Positions 34,661-47,643 of a stretch of DNA of 64,000 nt are shown here, piece by piece. The stretch is from Massospora cicadina (taxonomy: Eukaryota > Entomophthoromycota > Entomophthoromycetes > Entomophthorales > Entomophthoraceae). The stretch spans positions 124,001-188,000 of the forward strand of contig JAKSZP010000011.1 in the NCBI GenBank assembly GCA_022478985.1. The letters run 5' to 3'. Position 1 is the stretch's first letter. Each line of letters begins with the position of its first letter. The notes under the pieces are model-generated. The model was given only the letters and a program-made list of their open reading frames with translations. It did not search any database and was not told the DNA's origin. A program made the translations under genes and the position numbers.

Positions 34661-35562
34661 TGTTGGGCTTTGCCCTAGGTTAGGTGAAGCCTCAACTGAG
34701 GTTCCCAACTTGATTAATTGTTTTCTTCACTTTTGGCATACCATTATTATTGATTTAAATGTTGATTGATGCTTAATTTGAACCTAGGGCCCCAAAACAC
34801 CATTATTTAGTGTCAATCAATACATAATCTAGCCTAAGGCCTCCCAACTCTATTATTTATTTATTATTGACACTTTCTCAGGCTTAAGATCTGATAACAC
34901 TATCAAATATATATTAATCACTACTTTCTCAGGCCTAATGCTCAAAAGCATCATCTTTACTTATTGATTGATGTTTAATCAGACCTAAAGTCTGAAATAA
35001 TCAATCCTTTTACAATTCTAAGCACTGAACATATTATGATGCCAGAACGCCTCGTTAAATGGTTGCAGAATAACACACCTTATAGTGCTCCACTGGCCGA
35101 TATGAACTAAGGCTTTAATTCAACCTTGTCTCACCTTATCTCTAGCTTTACTATAACTAGTATACCCTTCTATCTATTAGGTAAAATTCCCTTCATTAAT
35201 CTAAAAGGTCTAGGATAGTAAATCCTAGCTCTCCTTGTGCTGATGCCTTCCTGAACTTAAGACAAAGATTCTTAAGATAAATTGGATTTCGCTAATACTG
35301 AAGGTTGATATCCACACAAAGAGCATAATCCTTGAATCATATAAACTTTCCCAATTAATGATTAAATAAAAGTACTTTTTACTCTTATTACTATTTATAG
35401 CTTAAAGTCACTTTATCTATGCGCCATCTAGGCAGATCTAAGCAAAAATTTGACCCCATTTCAAAATTAATTAAAATGTACCAAGCATACTGCAGATAGT
35501 AATATTGCTGTGGATTTTAATGAACAAGCACCGGCAAGCAGCTACCAAACGGAAACCTGACA
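34661..35562 (+). repeat. 5' LTR of element G
   Basis: Starts TGTTGGGCTTTGCCC, ends ACCTGACA. Direct repeat of 37589-38496, with many differences. Confidence 0.88.
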
Positions 35563-37588
35563 ACTGGTGCTAACCTTAGGGGTATAGAATCAGTCAAGGC
35601 CTGCTTTTGATTTGCACAAAAGTACAAGCCCCTCTACATCACTCTAGATGGGATGAGATGGAGGCTATTTACACCTCTCTTTTATTTACACCAGGGACTA
35701 TAGAAACATAGTCAAAATGACTAATAATCTTCTTGATTTTATTAAAAACTATATGGAATGTCCCAAGAATTGAATAAGTTGCCTAAAGGAATAGAAACGT
35801 CTGATCTTTTTTGCTTAACAGCAACCTATTCTTGTGAATAAATATGACGAGGAAGCTCTAAAGTGGTTCTATAATGAGGAGCTCAAGTCCAGCAGTGATG
35901 TCTAATTAGCTAACACACACTTTATGGATTCATAGATGGAATGGTGAAAACTATAACCCATTTTGAAATGAACCTTAAACGCTACCAACAATACCATTCC
36001 ACAAAGGTGACCACGTCAAGAAACGTTCACTTCTAATAAATGCTGAAATACCACAGGAGAATGAAGCCTTGCTACAAACTAAGCATCTGGACAAGAAGCC
36101 CTCAATGGAGGAAGAAGAGTTAAAAGAGGATCTAGTAAAATATAAATAGTAATTTAATGGAAGAAAAACTCGGCACAACCAAACTAAATGCCTTGGCACC
36201 TTTGCTGTCTCCCTGCGCTGAAGCTCCTCGCTGTACTGACAACAAAATTGGAGCCCCTGAACCCCAGCAATAAAATCCCATATTTAATTTTGCAGCTGCG
36301 CCAGAACCTCCTGATGAGCCAAATGAAGCAGCAAACCCAACCAACTGCCTTGCCGCTCTGTTTTCTGACGCCAAGGCTCGCACCTGCTCAATTTAGCCAG
36401 CCAAAAAAATGCTTCAACGCCAAATTTGTTTTTCTCAGATGAGGTTACCAGAAAACTCCAACTATTCACTTGGATTAGCTGAGATGAGCAACCTCAAGAC
36501 CAAAACTCTCTCATTTACTGCTTTAATTTTGTTTTAGACCATTTTTTTATTACTATTATTTATTTTTTTAAAAATTTAAGATTTCCTACTGACATCAGAA
36601 AATCTCCTGATGAAACTCAATACAAGGAACTTAAATAGTTACCTCCTGCCTACTTTGTTAATTTTATGCAAAATTACACTCCAAATCTCTTACCCTTAAT
36701 GTGTTGGTCAACTAAGGCATCCAAAATACTTTCCTTTCATTATGGTGACTCTTACCTTAGATCTTCCCACCTGACGCATCTATTTTTTGTTTATACTTTC
36801 TTGGCTATGCAGTGAACTCCCAACTGGAGATTGAGACCAAATGTGAACTCCTGACCATTATTTCAAGTTAAAGTGAGGCCATAAAAAGATCTCCAAGCTC
36901 TCATGCTTTAGGAGGTTTAACCTGGCATTCCGGTTGACCTATTCCCCAATCTCCTCTAATCTGCTGTGGCCAATTTGCAAGAGATCTTATTGCATATTTT
37001 CAACCACTCGCCTACCTTTAATGGCCATGACGCCAAAGTTGATCACTGTTTTTTGAGATGAAATACCTCAGTGTCCACACACCTCAGGAGAAGGTTAATT
37101 TGAAGTCACCATCAGTGAGGCCAAGGAGCTTCCCATGGAAGCTCGAGGTGAAGCCTCCAAAGTTGACCATGTTCAAGGGAAGCCAAAGCCTGTCCAACTC
37201 CCTGGTTGATGTTGTCACCTGTCTATGACCTAAATTCTTACTTGACGTAGACTTGCTGGCTGATTTGCTTGCCATTAACACCTCCAAAGTGGGAGTGGGG
37301 ATTTATTAATAAATGTCAAGCTCTACATTTCTGAAATCATCCTCACAACCCCCAAAATCTATGTCAAGCCCTACCTGCAAAAACTTCTTGTGCATGCCCT
37401 GCTCCACAGATCTTCAGAATGTCTTCACAAGCTGCAAATGAACCTAAACTCATGCCCACTGGGACAACATCTAACCCAACGGACTTGTGTTATCACACTT
37501 TATCCAACTCTGGCAGCTTGGGAACCTACCAAAATTAGCCAACCCTGGCAAAATCATTATAACTACAGTTGAGGATTAGAGGGAGCTC
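35563..37588 (+). pseudogene. Internal region of element G
   Basis: Starts with the primer binding site TGGTGCTAACCTTAGGGG at 35565-35582 and ends with GAGGATTAGAGGGAG at 37571-37585. Short broken frames between them include the Gag-like stretch near 35.85 kb and charged sequence to 36.15 kb (EKKPSMEEEELKEDLVKYK-like). The rest I cannot assign. Confidence 0.5.
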
Positions 37589-38496
37589 TGTTGGGCTTCG
37601 GCCTAGTATAGGTGAAGCCTTAACTGAAGTTCCCAATTTGATTAATTATTTTCTTCAATTTTGGCATACTATTACTATTAATTCAAATGTTAATTGATGC
37701 TTATTTTGAACCTAAGGCCCAAAAACACTACTATTTAGTTTCGATTGATACCTAATCTATCCTAAGGCCTGACAACTCTATTATTTATTCATTATTGACA
37801 CTTTCTCAGGCCTAAGGTCTGATAAAACTATCAAATATATATTAATCACTACTTTCTCAAGCCTAATGCCCAAAAGCATCATCATTACTTATTGATTAAT
37901 GTTTAATCAGACCTTAAGTCTGAAATAATCAATCCTTTTATAATTCTAAGAACTGAACATATTATAATGCCAAAATGCCTCATTAAATGGTTACAGAATG
38001 ACACACCTTCTAGTGCTTTACTGGCTGGTATTAACTAAGGCTTTAATTCAACCTTGTCTCACCTTATCTCTAGCTTTACTATAACTAATATACCCTTCTA
38101 TCTATTAGGTAAAATTCACTTCATTTATCTAAAAGGTCTAGAATAGTAAATCCTAGCTTTCCTTATGCTGATGCCTTTCCTGAACTTAAGATAAAGCAAA
38201 CTTGAGGTATAATGGAAGATTTCAATAATCCTGAAGATTAATATCCACACTGAGAGCATGCCCCCTTAAATCCTTTTTTCTATTCTTTATTAACAAATAA
38301 ATAAATACTTCTTACCTCTTATACTTATTTAGGAGCTTAAAGTCACTTCTACTTTGAGTCATCTAGGCAGGTCTAAGAGAAACTTTGGTTCCATTTCAAG
38401 GTTATTTATGACGTACTAAAAATACTACAGATAATAATATTGCCAGGTTTTCTGAGAACAAACACCAGCGAGCAGCTACCAAATGGTAACCTGACA
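37589..38496 (+). repeat. 3' LTR of element G
   Basis: Starts TGTTGGGCTTCGGCC, ends CCTGACA. Confidence 0.88.
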
Positions 38497-39985
38497 GCGA
38501 TAACCAAGTTAGCAACTGATGCCTTTGTTCCAGCAGGATTTATAGACCTTATGCCCATATAAGGGCTATTTTGACATAGGTTTCCCCACTGAGCAAGATA
38601 TGGCCATCATAATGGAAACACCTCTAATATACAAAGCCCAATCCCTAACTTGAACGCGGCTTCTTTTTGACACCACTTGAGGTGACTTTTGAAAATCTCA
38701 TATCACCTCCCCCAAGCACTCTATGAATAATTGATGCAGGGACTTTCCACATATGAGGAAGACCTCATTTTCTAATTTACTGTCCTAAGTGGTACCAAAC
38801 GTATTGCTGCACCTTGGCCATGGACACCATCACTCATTTTAACCCAAACATGTTGTAGTATATCTCACCACATGCATTCTTTATACCCACGCCAAATCAT
38901 CTCTTCTGAATATTGTCATCAATTTTTTGCATAATCTGATGACTCTGTCATGTATTAGACTAATCAAAAAATTATTCCATTAAAATATTACCCCTGCAAA
39001 TACAGCCAACCCAGCCCATGAGAGCACTTCAACAGCATTAAGTAAGGATTCTGCCTTCCCTTCCCTCCCAGCCTGTTTGCTTTCTGGACCAGCAACAAGC
39101 TGCTATGGCCACCTAAATCACCACCCAAATAACCAAAAACACAGATAATCAAAAAAATTAGAAGAAGCCTTGGATTTACGTCCCATATAACAATCTGCAT
39201 ACATAAAATCCTATAAACTATCACAATCACCTATTCCTATAACAATCTAAGTAACCAAAAGCTTTGGGCCCTTTTATATGAGGTCACAAAGACAGGAGAA
39301 AATGTACCACATTTAGTTGCCCCAAATTATCAAACTATTTTTAAAATTCACCTTTGATGCTCCTCTCTCACCTAGATAACAGCCTGCAAACCCAACACAA
39401 TTCACTGATGAAGCCACCATAAGCTCGCTATGTGTTCAGCTGCTTTATACTGAATTGCTTACTCTGAAAATCTTGGCAGAATTGTTTGCTTAGCTGTTTC
39501 CAGGTACAGACCAATATTCCCTCCTAACTTCCCAGTGACTTCACGTAGTGAATTCTAACGCATTGTTAGATTTTCTGACTCCAACATCAGCCATTTCGCT
39601 GATGTGGCGAAATTAACCAAACAAATCTACCAGGTTACTATTGCAAACTTTTCTCATATCATCGATTCCTGAATCCAAGTAAAATACCAATTTTCTGAAC
39701 ACACAAAAGCATCCTCCATGAACAAATCACCAAATTGCATAATTGTTTATTGATTATGACTCACATGCATGGATTGTACTCAAACCTCTGCTATCTGCCT
39801 TGATGCGCACTAAAATCTTGCTAAGGCTAATGAGGCTGCTCTGCGCTGCCTGATCCCCTCCTCCTCCGTCATGGTCTCATAGGCATCTTGCCAATCCTAA
39901 CCTTCCTGGAGGTGCTTCCCAAGTTTTCTTTTCCTTGCCTACCCTATTCATAGAGTACATCTTCTCCAGCTATATGGCCCTGAAT
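38497..39985. other. Unassigned stretch between G and J2
   Basis: Slightly richer in C than its surroundings, with broken plus-strand frames, but no motif I recognise. It may be part of a further decayed element adjoining G. Confidence 0.35.
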
Positions 39986-40049
39986 ATTTTTTATCTAAGG
40001 TAAGTTAACCAGGGGACGGACATTACAAAAAAATAATAATTTAGATGAC
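39986..40049 (-). mobile_element. J2 half-LINE, 3' end with shared tail
   Basis: On the minus strand the sequence ends GTAATGTCCGTCCCCTGGTT, AACTTACC, TTAGATAAAAAATA, matching the SINE-1 end in order and spacing. Its upstream neighbour was displaced to 48748 by element C. Confidence 0.75.
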
Positions 40050-41157
40050 TGTTAAAATCTGAGAATTGCTCACTTGATAAATATAATCTTGCACGCTTAA
40101 TCAAGTTGAAGTTTGTCCAAGTGATCCTCAATTTAGCCTTTAGCTTATGATATTCTGATTGTTTGGAAGCTCACTAGGAGTATTTAGATTATTCCAACTC
40201 TTCTGGTCAATTTTGAATGTAATTTCCCTTCATATTTTAGAGCTTCTACTGAGGCAGGCAAAGGTACAAGCTTTGGATTTGACACTTCCGTCTTGTTGAC
40301 ACTCTCCAAAGAAAAGAATTTGATAAAAACCAGTAAAGAGATAAAATAAAATATATCTTTAGTAAGACTATGTTATTTGATGATTTTTTATTAGGCCAGT
40401 CGCTGGTATTTATACCTCTAGGGCATCTCCTGGCCACATTTGAGCATGCAATTTCAACAGATTTTTTTCCACCTCAGTTCAGCCCTTGCACTGATATGAC
40501 TATGACCTATTGATAGGTTTATTGGTGACAAAATACTCTCATATTGGGAGTATTTAAGAGACAAAAATCGCAATAAGAATGTGCAAAATTGTCCTAGGAT
40601 CCTCTCAATTTGAGTTTCGTCATACTGCTGATAAAATACATCTTCTGTGAGATTTTGGCATTGATTGAAGTAAATGATACACCCCTAATCAGGACTTCAA
40701 CAGGCCTCTCTCAATAGCACTAGGTACTCCCATTTGGGCAGTATATGTGCAAGTGCTATTGACTTATTATGAGGATTGACATAAAAAATTTCACCCTAGG
40801 GCTGGAAATTGATTACGTTACTTTTGTCTACTTGTCCATGGGATTTTTAGACGTTATCTTAGGGTTGATCCCTGAAGAATTTCTTATGCTGAATATTTGA
40901 TATTGTTCAAATTAGTTGGGGCCAATTACCAAGTTTTGTTTGTGTGTTATTTGGCCTGAATATGCAAGTATATTTGGCCTGAGCTTTTGATGAAATAATT
41001 GAATTGAATTGGCGTTGAGATAATCGGCCTAAGCTGTGTATTTGCAATAGGCTTTAAGTCAAGAATTAGAGTTTTAGCTCAAGTTTTGGGAGAATAATTG
41101 GCCTGATATGTTGGTTGTCAAAGGGTTAGTTTTCAGATCAACCACCAGAATCTGACA
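40050..41157 (-). repeat. 3' LTR of element C
   Basis: 1108 bp, plus-strand ends TGTTAAAATCTGAG and CTGACA. TATAAATA on the minus strand at 40407-40414. Confidence 0.93.
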
Positions 41158-41171
41158 TTTCCCCCCACTTG
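41158..41171 (-). other. Polypurine tract of element C
   Basis: Minus strand CAAGTGGGGGGAAA, almost the tract of element A. Confidence 0.8.
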
Positions 41172-41354
41172 ACTCAAACATAAGCCCTATGATTCCTGAT
41201 TAGCCTTTATTGATCTCTGTCATTTGTTAATTTTGGTCCAAACTTTTAAAAGAGTAGGTCAAGTGCATAACCTTTACTTCAGCCCTAATTTCTTATAAAT
41301 CTGGAGTTGGATCCTCTCTCCACCCTCAGGTGTAAACTAAAGTAACAATTAAGT

Positions 41355-41480
41355 TAGGATTATTATTATATATATATTTCTTTTATTAATTTTTTTTATG
41401 CTTTTACTATTTCTACTATTATTGTTTAATATGAATATATATTTTATTATTTATTTATTTATTTTTTTTTAATTTTCCTT
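41355..41480. repeat. Low-complexity A/T tract in element C
   Basis: Long TA, TTA and T runs between integrase and polypurine tract, as in element A. Confidence 0.7.
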
Positions 41481-41555
41481 AATTAGCCAGCTTATTGAAC
41501 CGTCTTAGGAATTTTGCATGGACTTGGTTGTATATATGGCTGGTCCTAACATCCT

Positions 41556-41576
41556 TTTTTTAGTACTAGATGGTCC
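41556..41576 (-). mobile_element. SINE-2 micro-fragment (S2c), 21 bp, in element C
   Basis: Minus strand GGACCATCTAGTACTAAAAA, flanked by TGGTCCTAACATCCT at 41541-41555 and 41577-41591, a perfect 15-bp duplication. Confidence 0.85.
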
Positions 41577-41591
41577 TGGTCCTAACATCCT

Positions 41592-42480
41592 TGATTATGT
41601 ATATGAACTTAGATGTCTTCTCAATTATTTCAAAATGGCCCTACCCAGATGCAATCTAACTTTGCAATTGGATTGATCCATGGGCGTTGCAAAATAGAAC
41701 TTTATTGTTAACTTCAAATTTAGCCAATTTGTAGCTATTATCTAAGTCCTTTTGATGTTGGGCCTTTTTTACAGAAAAAACTGTTTCAAAGGCTTGAGCT
41801 TGTAGTTTGATTAAAGTATCCGCAAGCTTCTTTACATATCGAGTATAAGTGTTTTTCCAGGATCCTCTAGGACCAGATGTAGTAGCGTTGGTAGGGCTGG
41901 ATGTTTTCCACATAATACTTGAAAAGGGGACATCTTGGTTGATAAATGGTAGAAGATACTGTAGGAAAATGCTGATGAACTTAAACAAAGTAGTCCATTC
42001 AGATGGTTTGGCCAAAGTTCTATTACTGATAAATGTTCACCAACGTCCCATTTGCGCGCTCAATTGTACTATTAGTTTCAGGATGATAGGGAGCAGTAAG
42101 CAAACCTAGTACTCCCAAAATTAGTTGAGCTTGGCAAGGACAATGGCATTAAAATGCGTTTCATTAACAGTAAGAATAGCGCGGGGACATCCATGCTTGT
42201 GGAGGATTTTTTCAAGGACAAACTTGGCTGTAGTTGCCGCTCCTGCTTCCCAAATAGCCTTGGCTTCAACCCATTTGGTCAACTGGTCGATGGCTACAAT
42301 GATGTACTTGGCCTTTGTATTGCTTGTTGGAAGTGGTCTGACAACATCAATTGATACAGTTTGCTAGACAAACATGGGCTGAACAAGATGGTAAGGTGTG
42401 CTTTTTTGAAATGGTATTTTGTCTTGACACTCCACACAGCGTTTTAACGCTTCTTGGATATTAAAATTCATTGACTCTCA
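41592..42480 (-). pseudogene. Element C integrase core and C-terminus
   Basis: Minus strand: a KWVEAKAIWEAG-like stretch near 42270, HKHGCPRAILTVNETHFNA (second Asp motif degenerate, usual SDNGTNF), and the C-terminal part at 41656-42015 with TLIKLQAQAFETVFSVKKAQ, which matches the IN tails of E and D (HLQAQA). The HHCC part lies just upstream at 42478-42819. Confidence 0.8.
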
Positions 42481-43335
42481 ATAGTACAATTGCTTCATAT
42501 GCTCTTTTATCTTTTTTAATCCGCCATGCCCTATGGCATTATGCACTGACATTATTAGGTCTGTTTGGGCGAGGGTCTTAGGAAATAGACTTCTTGCCCT
42601 TAAAAATCTTGTAAAGCGTCCCATTTTCAATAATTGTATTTTTTTGTAAATCTGATAATACTTTTGGATGGATTCAGGCTTATCTTGGTACTCTCCACTT
42701 AATAATTTTCTTGAACAATTTATTGGCAGCCTGACTAAGTGTTGCAATGGTGGGTAGTCAGGATAGGCAATCGGCGTTTTGAAGTTTTGACTCAGCTCAA
42801 TGCTCAATTGAGTAGTCATAAGCTTGAAGCTTCAATGCCCAGCGGGCTAATCGGCCCTCAGGCTCTCTTAAGTTGTTCAGCCATATTAGGGAAGCATGAT
42901 TGGTAACAATTTTGAAACGAGTGCCATGCAGGTAGACCCAAACTTGCTTGCAAGCATATATGATTACTAAGCATTCTTATTCTGTCACCGTGTAATTTCT
43001 CTAATGAACATTTAAGGTCTGAATAGTGAAGGCAACTGGATGTTCTTCACCATCTTCCCCAACTTGAGATAACATGGCCCCCACTGCAGTTAGAGATGCG
43101 TCAGTTTGGACAATAAATTCATGATCAAAGTCCAGGTATTAAAGAGCAGGCGCGTCCAATAGTGATGATTGGAGTTGGTTAAATGCATTTTGGCAAGCTG
43201 AAGTCCAGTCAAGTGGGACCTTATCCTTAAGTAGATAGAAAAGCGGCTCTCCAAGTTGTGCAAAGTTGGCAATAAATTGGCGATAGTTCTATCATGCCTA
43301 GGAATACTTGGATATTGCACTTGGATTTGGGCCAT
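42478..43335 (-). pseudogene. Element C RNase H to integrase zinc domain
   Basis: 42478-42819 contains the integrase start (MSVHNAIGHGGLKKIKEHMK). From 42820 to 43335 the minus strand holds RNase H blocks in broken frames (DASLTAVGAML-like near 43080, ARWALKLQAYD-like near 42820). Confidence 0.8.
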
Positions 43336-44500
43336 TTCATTTTGGAGATAGCATCCAACTTAGTGGGTTTGAGCTGAAGACCCACTTTTTCAATTACAAA
43401 TATGAGATATTCCAGCTAGTCTTTGAAGAATTGTCACTTTCTGGGCTTGATTTTTAAGTTTGCAGCTGCTAGCCTTCTGAAAACCTCCTCTAAGTGTTCC
43501 AGTTGGTCGTCAAAAGTGCAGCTGAAAACGTTTGTATCATCAAGGTACACTAGTACACATGACAACTTCAAATCTCCCAGGATTGTGTCCATGGCCCTCT
43601 GGAAAGTAGCTGGGGCATTGCATAGCCCTTTAGGCATTCTCTTTGGCTGGAATAGGCCCTCTTGGGTTAAAATTGCACATTTCTCGTGCTCCTCTTTGGG
43701 AAGATCTATTTGCCAATACCCACTGATAAAGTCCATTGCCTGAGAAGAACTTTGCGCCCCCTAGACTATCCAAGGCATTTTCATTTCATGGCAGAGGGTA
43801 TGAGTCCTTCTTTGTGATGTTGTTTAGCTTCTGATAATCAATGACTACTTGGTTGCTTCTATTCTCTTTTTATTATTAAAATTGGTGCCACCCATGGACT
43901 TTTTGAAGGCACTAACATGCCACAATCAAGAAGTTCCTTAATCTTTTTGGATACAGCTTCTTTCTGATGATTTTGAGCATATAATTGGCATAATCGAATT
44001 GGTTTATAATCTCTGGTTTGTTATTGTGAATGACATCTTTAGCACATTCCAAGGCATAATCATCTTGCGCAAATATTTCTGATATTTATAGAATAACTCC
44101 TGAGCTTGGCTTTTCTCATAGTTGGTCAGGCTTCTTAAATCGGCCATAAAGATGACATTATTGATGCTGAGTAGGTCCTTATTGGGGAGCCCTAATTCAA
44201 CAAAAGTTCCATTCTCATAGAATGAGTGAATTTCTGAGGTAGGAACTGACGCAGAAATGCAATTGTTTGATGTCGCTTGATGAAAATGGGCTATCTTGCA
44301 GGTTTGCACACAAGATGTGTATTTCTACGTGGCCCCAAATGATAATACCAGGGGCAATGTTTGGTTTGATTCGAGATTTAGACCATGGTTGATATACTTC
44401 ATTATAAAGTTCTTCTAGGGTATTAATTGCAGCCCTTTCAGGACGATTACTTGATTTATGGATGTTATAGTAATGTGCTGATTTGACCAAAGTGGAATGC
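43336..44500 (-). pseudogene. Element C reverse transcriptase and linker
   Basis: 43434-43736 encodes MDFISGYWQIDLPKEEHEKC, MPKGLCNAPATFQRAMDTIL and CVLVYLDDTNVFS: the RT palm with the catalytic YLDD intact. 44004-44490 is the protease-RT linker (SRIKPNIAPGIIIWG; KYQKYLRKM). Confidence 0.9.
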
Positions 44501-44689
44501 CCTTTGACTCATTGATCTGTGTGGGTAGTGATTTTATCTGATCACGCTTTGACATACTCAATTGTGACTACTCCATCTTTAAAGGCCAGATGTATGAATA
44601 GGATGGGTTTCTTTTTCCCAACTGCCCTATCCCGGTTATAGTAAAGTTGAATAGCCTGGCCAAGAATGGTGAGAGTATCATCCTTATGA

Positions 44690-45300
44690 TTGGTAACAAC
44701 TTTATATTTCATTAGTCATCAGTCCCAATTAGAATATCATAGTTCATATTCAGCAACACTATATCAGGTGCTGTCACTACAATAGATCCAAATCTGAGAG
44801 ACAGGGTACTTTATGCACCCAGCAATTTAGTTTTATGCGCTCCAGATGTACCATATTCCTGACAGTGGGCAACATCAGGTGCAATTTTCAACTTTCTAAC
44901 CTACTTTGTGCTGACTATATTGATAGTAGTACCACTATCAACGATGGCCCAAACTCACACCTTGTTTACTGCTATATACACATATGTACATTCAAAGTAG
45001 TTTTCAGAGGTATTTATTGTGTGATTACTGTGACTGCTTCCCGATTCTGGGCTTGATTTCAGACTTGAGCAAATATTTGGAAAGTTATCTGCTAAGGTCT
45101 TCAATGGAATGGCTACTTGTTCATTGTTAAGCGAAGATAAGTCAGTTGAACATCCAGGTTGAAGGTCTAAACACTGATCAATAATCTGTTTTGTGTAATG
45201 TTTTGATACCTCTTCTTGGGATTCTTTGGTAGTTTTCGAGGGTTTAGTTGCTTTTGCTGTGGCCTGAACAGTGACCATCATGATATCATTAGCCACAATA
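44690..45300 (-). pseudogene. Element C protease
   Basis: The minus strand reads WAIVDSGTTINIVSTK ending near 44925 (DSG active site kept), a YGTSGAHKT-like flap, and NMNYDILIGTD near 44730. 44955-45296 is the N-terminal linker. Confidence 0.85.
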
Positions 45301-45429
45301 TGGTGGAGGTTATCTTTGGTGACACCTTCGGCCCTAAAGGGCTCACCAGGGTCAGGTGGAATGCTTTAAACATTGTGTGGAGTTAGAGCATTCCGCCTCT
45401 ACTCCCCCTGCTCTTTTCCCGCCTTGCTG

Positions 45430-47640
45430 TTACTGTTGATTTTTAAAAAAAACTCTGACTTCAAGCTTTTTGTTGGACCATCTGTAGCATTGGCAGCAAA
45501 ATGCTTCTTTCAACCACCAATGTGGCATGTAATTGGCCCTGTTTGCTGCTTTTGCTCGAATTTTTGGTTCATATTTCAGAAATCTCTCCCCTGGTCGGAC
45601 ATAGTGTTGCTTTTTAGCCCAAAGATCAGATTTTTTGCTGATCCTTGGGCCGATTAGGAGTATCAAAACTATGAGAACAGCTTCTCCAGTAATTGGTAAG
45701 TCCTTGGGTTTCCATTTCTCCATTGAATGCAGGTATCATGACATGGTGCAGTTCATGGATTGGCATAACTGCATTTTCCATTGCTATCTTAGCATTAAAC
45801 TTATATAATGCGTTGCACCTTAGCAAGACTTATGCCTCATGTAAAAATTGTCTGCATAGTCCTTAATAATCTCATGCTGCTTGAATTCAATATTAAGAAG
45901 TTCTATTTTTCGGGCTTTTAATTTCCCAGGCCCTCTGAACTGTTTTGTCACTGCAACTATGGCATTCATATAGGACCAATTGTTATCCAAATAGGGCATA
46001 ACGAGGTCACAGCTATAGGCATTGAGTGAGTTGATCAGTGCTGATCCTTTTGCATGGTTGAATGCTCCGCGCATTGCTTTTTCATATAGCTTGAGAAAAG
46101 AATGAACGCTCTCATCCTTATCAAAATTTGGTAAGTTTAATGGTTCAAAGTCATCTCGCCCTATTTTGGGCATAGGGGTTGTACTTCTTCTTGATTGTCT
46201 TGGTGTAACATCATTTAGAATCGCTCTCCTTCCCATAGGGAGTGTCTGGGGTCAGGATTGATGCCAGAACACTAGGCATATGACGGATGTTTGAGATATC
46301 AGTTTCTGAATTGGTGTCAATTTCAAATGATTCAATTTCATGATATTGCTCTGAACTACTAGATTCCAATGCTTGAATTTGGCCTTAATTGTTTTTCCAA
46401 ACTTTTTTTTGACAGATGGGAAGAACTTTTCCCATTTCTCTTTTGTCAAGGCTGGATGAGCACTGGAAGCTTTGCTTTTTGAGGAATTTGAATTCTTTTT
46501 TAAGGTTGTCAACTCTCTTTAATAAAGTTTGATTGGACTTTATGCTTATAATATCTTTGACCATACTGTGTGTTCGGAAATTTGCAGTTTATAATTGCAT
46601 TCTAAGTTCCTATTTCTCCTGAGTAAATTCAGTATTTTTGGCCTGCAATATCGACACCACAGTCCAAAGTTTAGAAAATTCCTCTTTGATCAAGGCATCA
46701 TCCTCATCCCTATTTATACAGCTGGTTTTGCTGCAAGGACTTCAATGTTTTTGTTCACAATATCCAGCTTAGCCTGAACATAATTCTTGAAATCATTGTG
46801 CTTTGAACTTTAAGTCCAGGTGATTCTTCAGACTGAATTAGTTTGTATGGTGAGTCATTCCGACTGAGATAATAAGAAATCAGAATGTGTTTCCATTTTT
46901 TGACAGCAGGTATTCATGATTGTACCCATTCATGCAATAGCCTATGGTGAGTAAGAACTTCTTTGTCTATCTTTAAGACTCCTTCGTTTAATAGCTCCTC
47001 AATTGTGTTTAATCTCCCATGAGCTTCATTGAAAAGTCCCAAATTATACACAATTGCTTTTTGGACTTCAGTAAAACTGGAATTTATTTTTGTCCAGTAG
47101 AGCATTTTGGGAAGATTGTTCCTCCACTTGCACACGGTAGAGTTCTGTGAGTTCCAGATTTCGTCTAGCAAGGATTTACTGGGTATGCTTAATTGAGGGT
47201 TGACAAAGTTAACCAGAAATTCGTTAGTTGCTTGACTGTCTGTGAGACGTTTGGCAAGAGATACCTTGGTTGCGTCGCTGTACTTCATGTATATCTCCAT
47301 CTTGAGCGCCTGATCCTTAAGGTAGTAGAACAGTCCAAAGGAGGGATCAATTTGTGAAGTACAATTTCTAAAACTCCAATATAGAGTTTCCAGCATAGCT
47401 TTTATGCTTGCAGAGGTAAGAGCAATCAGGATTGCTGTATCTACATGAGCTCCCCCTCTGTGATAAGATCCAGAGAGTAGGAGGTACCCGCATCAGAGCC
47501 TTGGCAGCTGGTATTAAAATAAACTGAGATTTCCTTGTCACTGGTTTCTATCTCATTGTCACTTTCTTGTCTGGCTGAATCTTTCAGGAACTGGTTGTGT
47601 GAATCCATTTCAGAGATTTTCACCAATTTTTAGTGAAAAA
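45430..47640 (-). pseudogene. Element C gag
   Basis: N-terminal part at 46914-47396 and 47441-47626 (charged, helix-rich: LGLFNEAHGRLNTIEELLNE). Capsid at 45820-46236 (FEPLNLPNFDKDESVHSFLK, YEKAMRGAFNHAKGSALINS, YADNFYMRHKSC), the same fold as in A, D and E. The zinc knuckle region near 45500 is damaged. TGGTGAAAATCTCTG (47611-47625, minus) lies 18 nt from the LTR; no TGGTGCT-type primer site is present, unlike in the other elements. Confidence 0.85.
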
Positions 47641-47643
47641 AGT

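Larger units (their letters stand above)
34661..38496 (+). mobile_element. Short LTR element G with little coding capacity
   Basis: Two direct LTRs of about 902 and 908 bp enclose only 2.0 kb. A primer binding site follows the first LTR and a purine tract precedes the second, so it is plus-strand and structurally complete. No RT, RNase H or integrase is visible; one internal stretch (YDEEALKWFYNEELKSSSDV, near 35845-35905) looks Gag-like. It is probably a non-autonomous element moved by a gypsy relative. No clean target duplication is seen (CAAAT against GCGAT). Confidence 0.8.

Noticed and set aside
44835..45056. Plus-strand open stretches such as 44835-45056, 43423-43743 and 62138-62497 as genes
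   Set aside because: They lie antisense to protease, RT or LINE ORF2 on the minus strand and have no motifs of their own.
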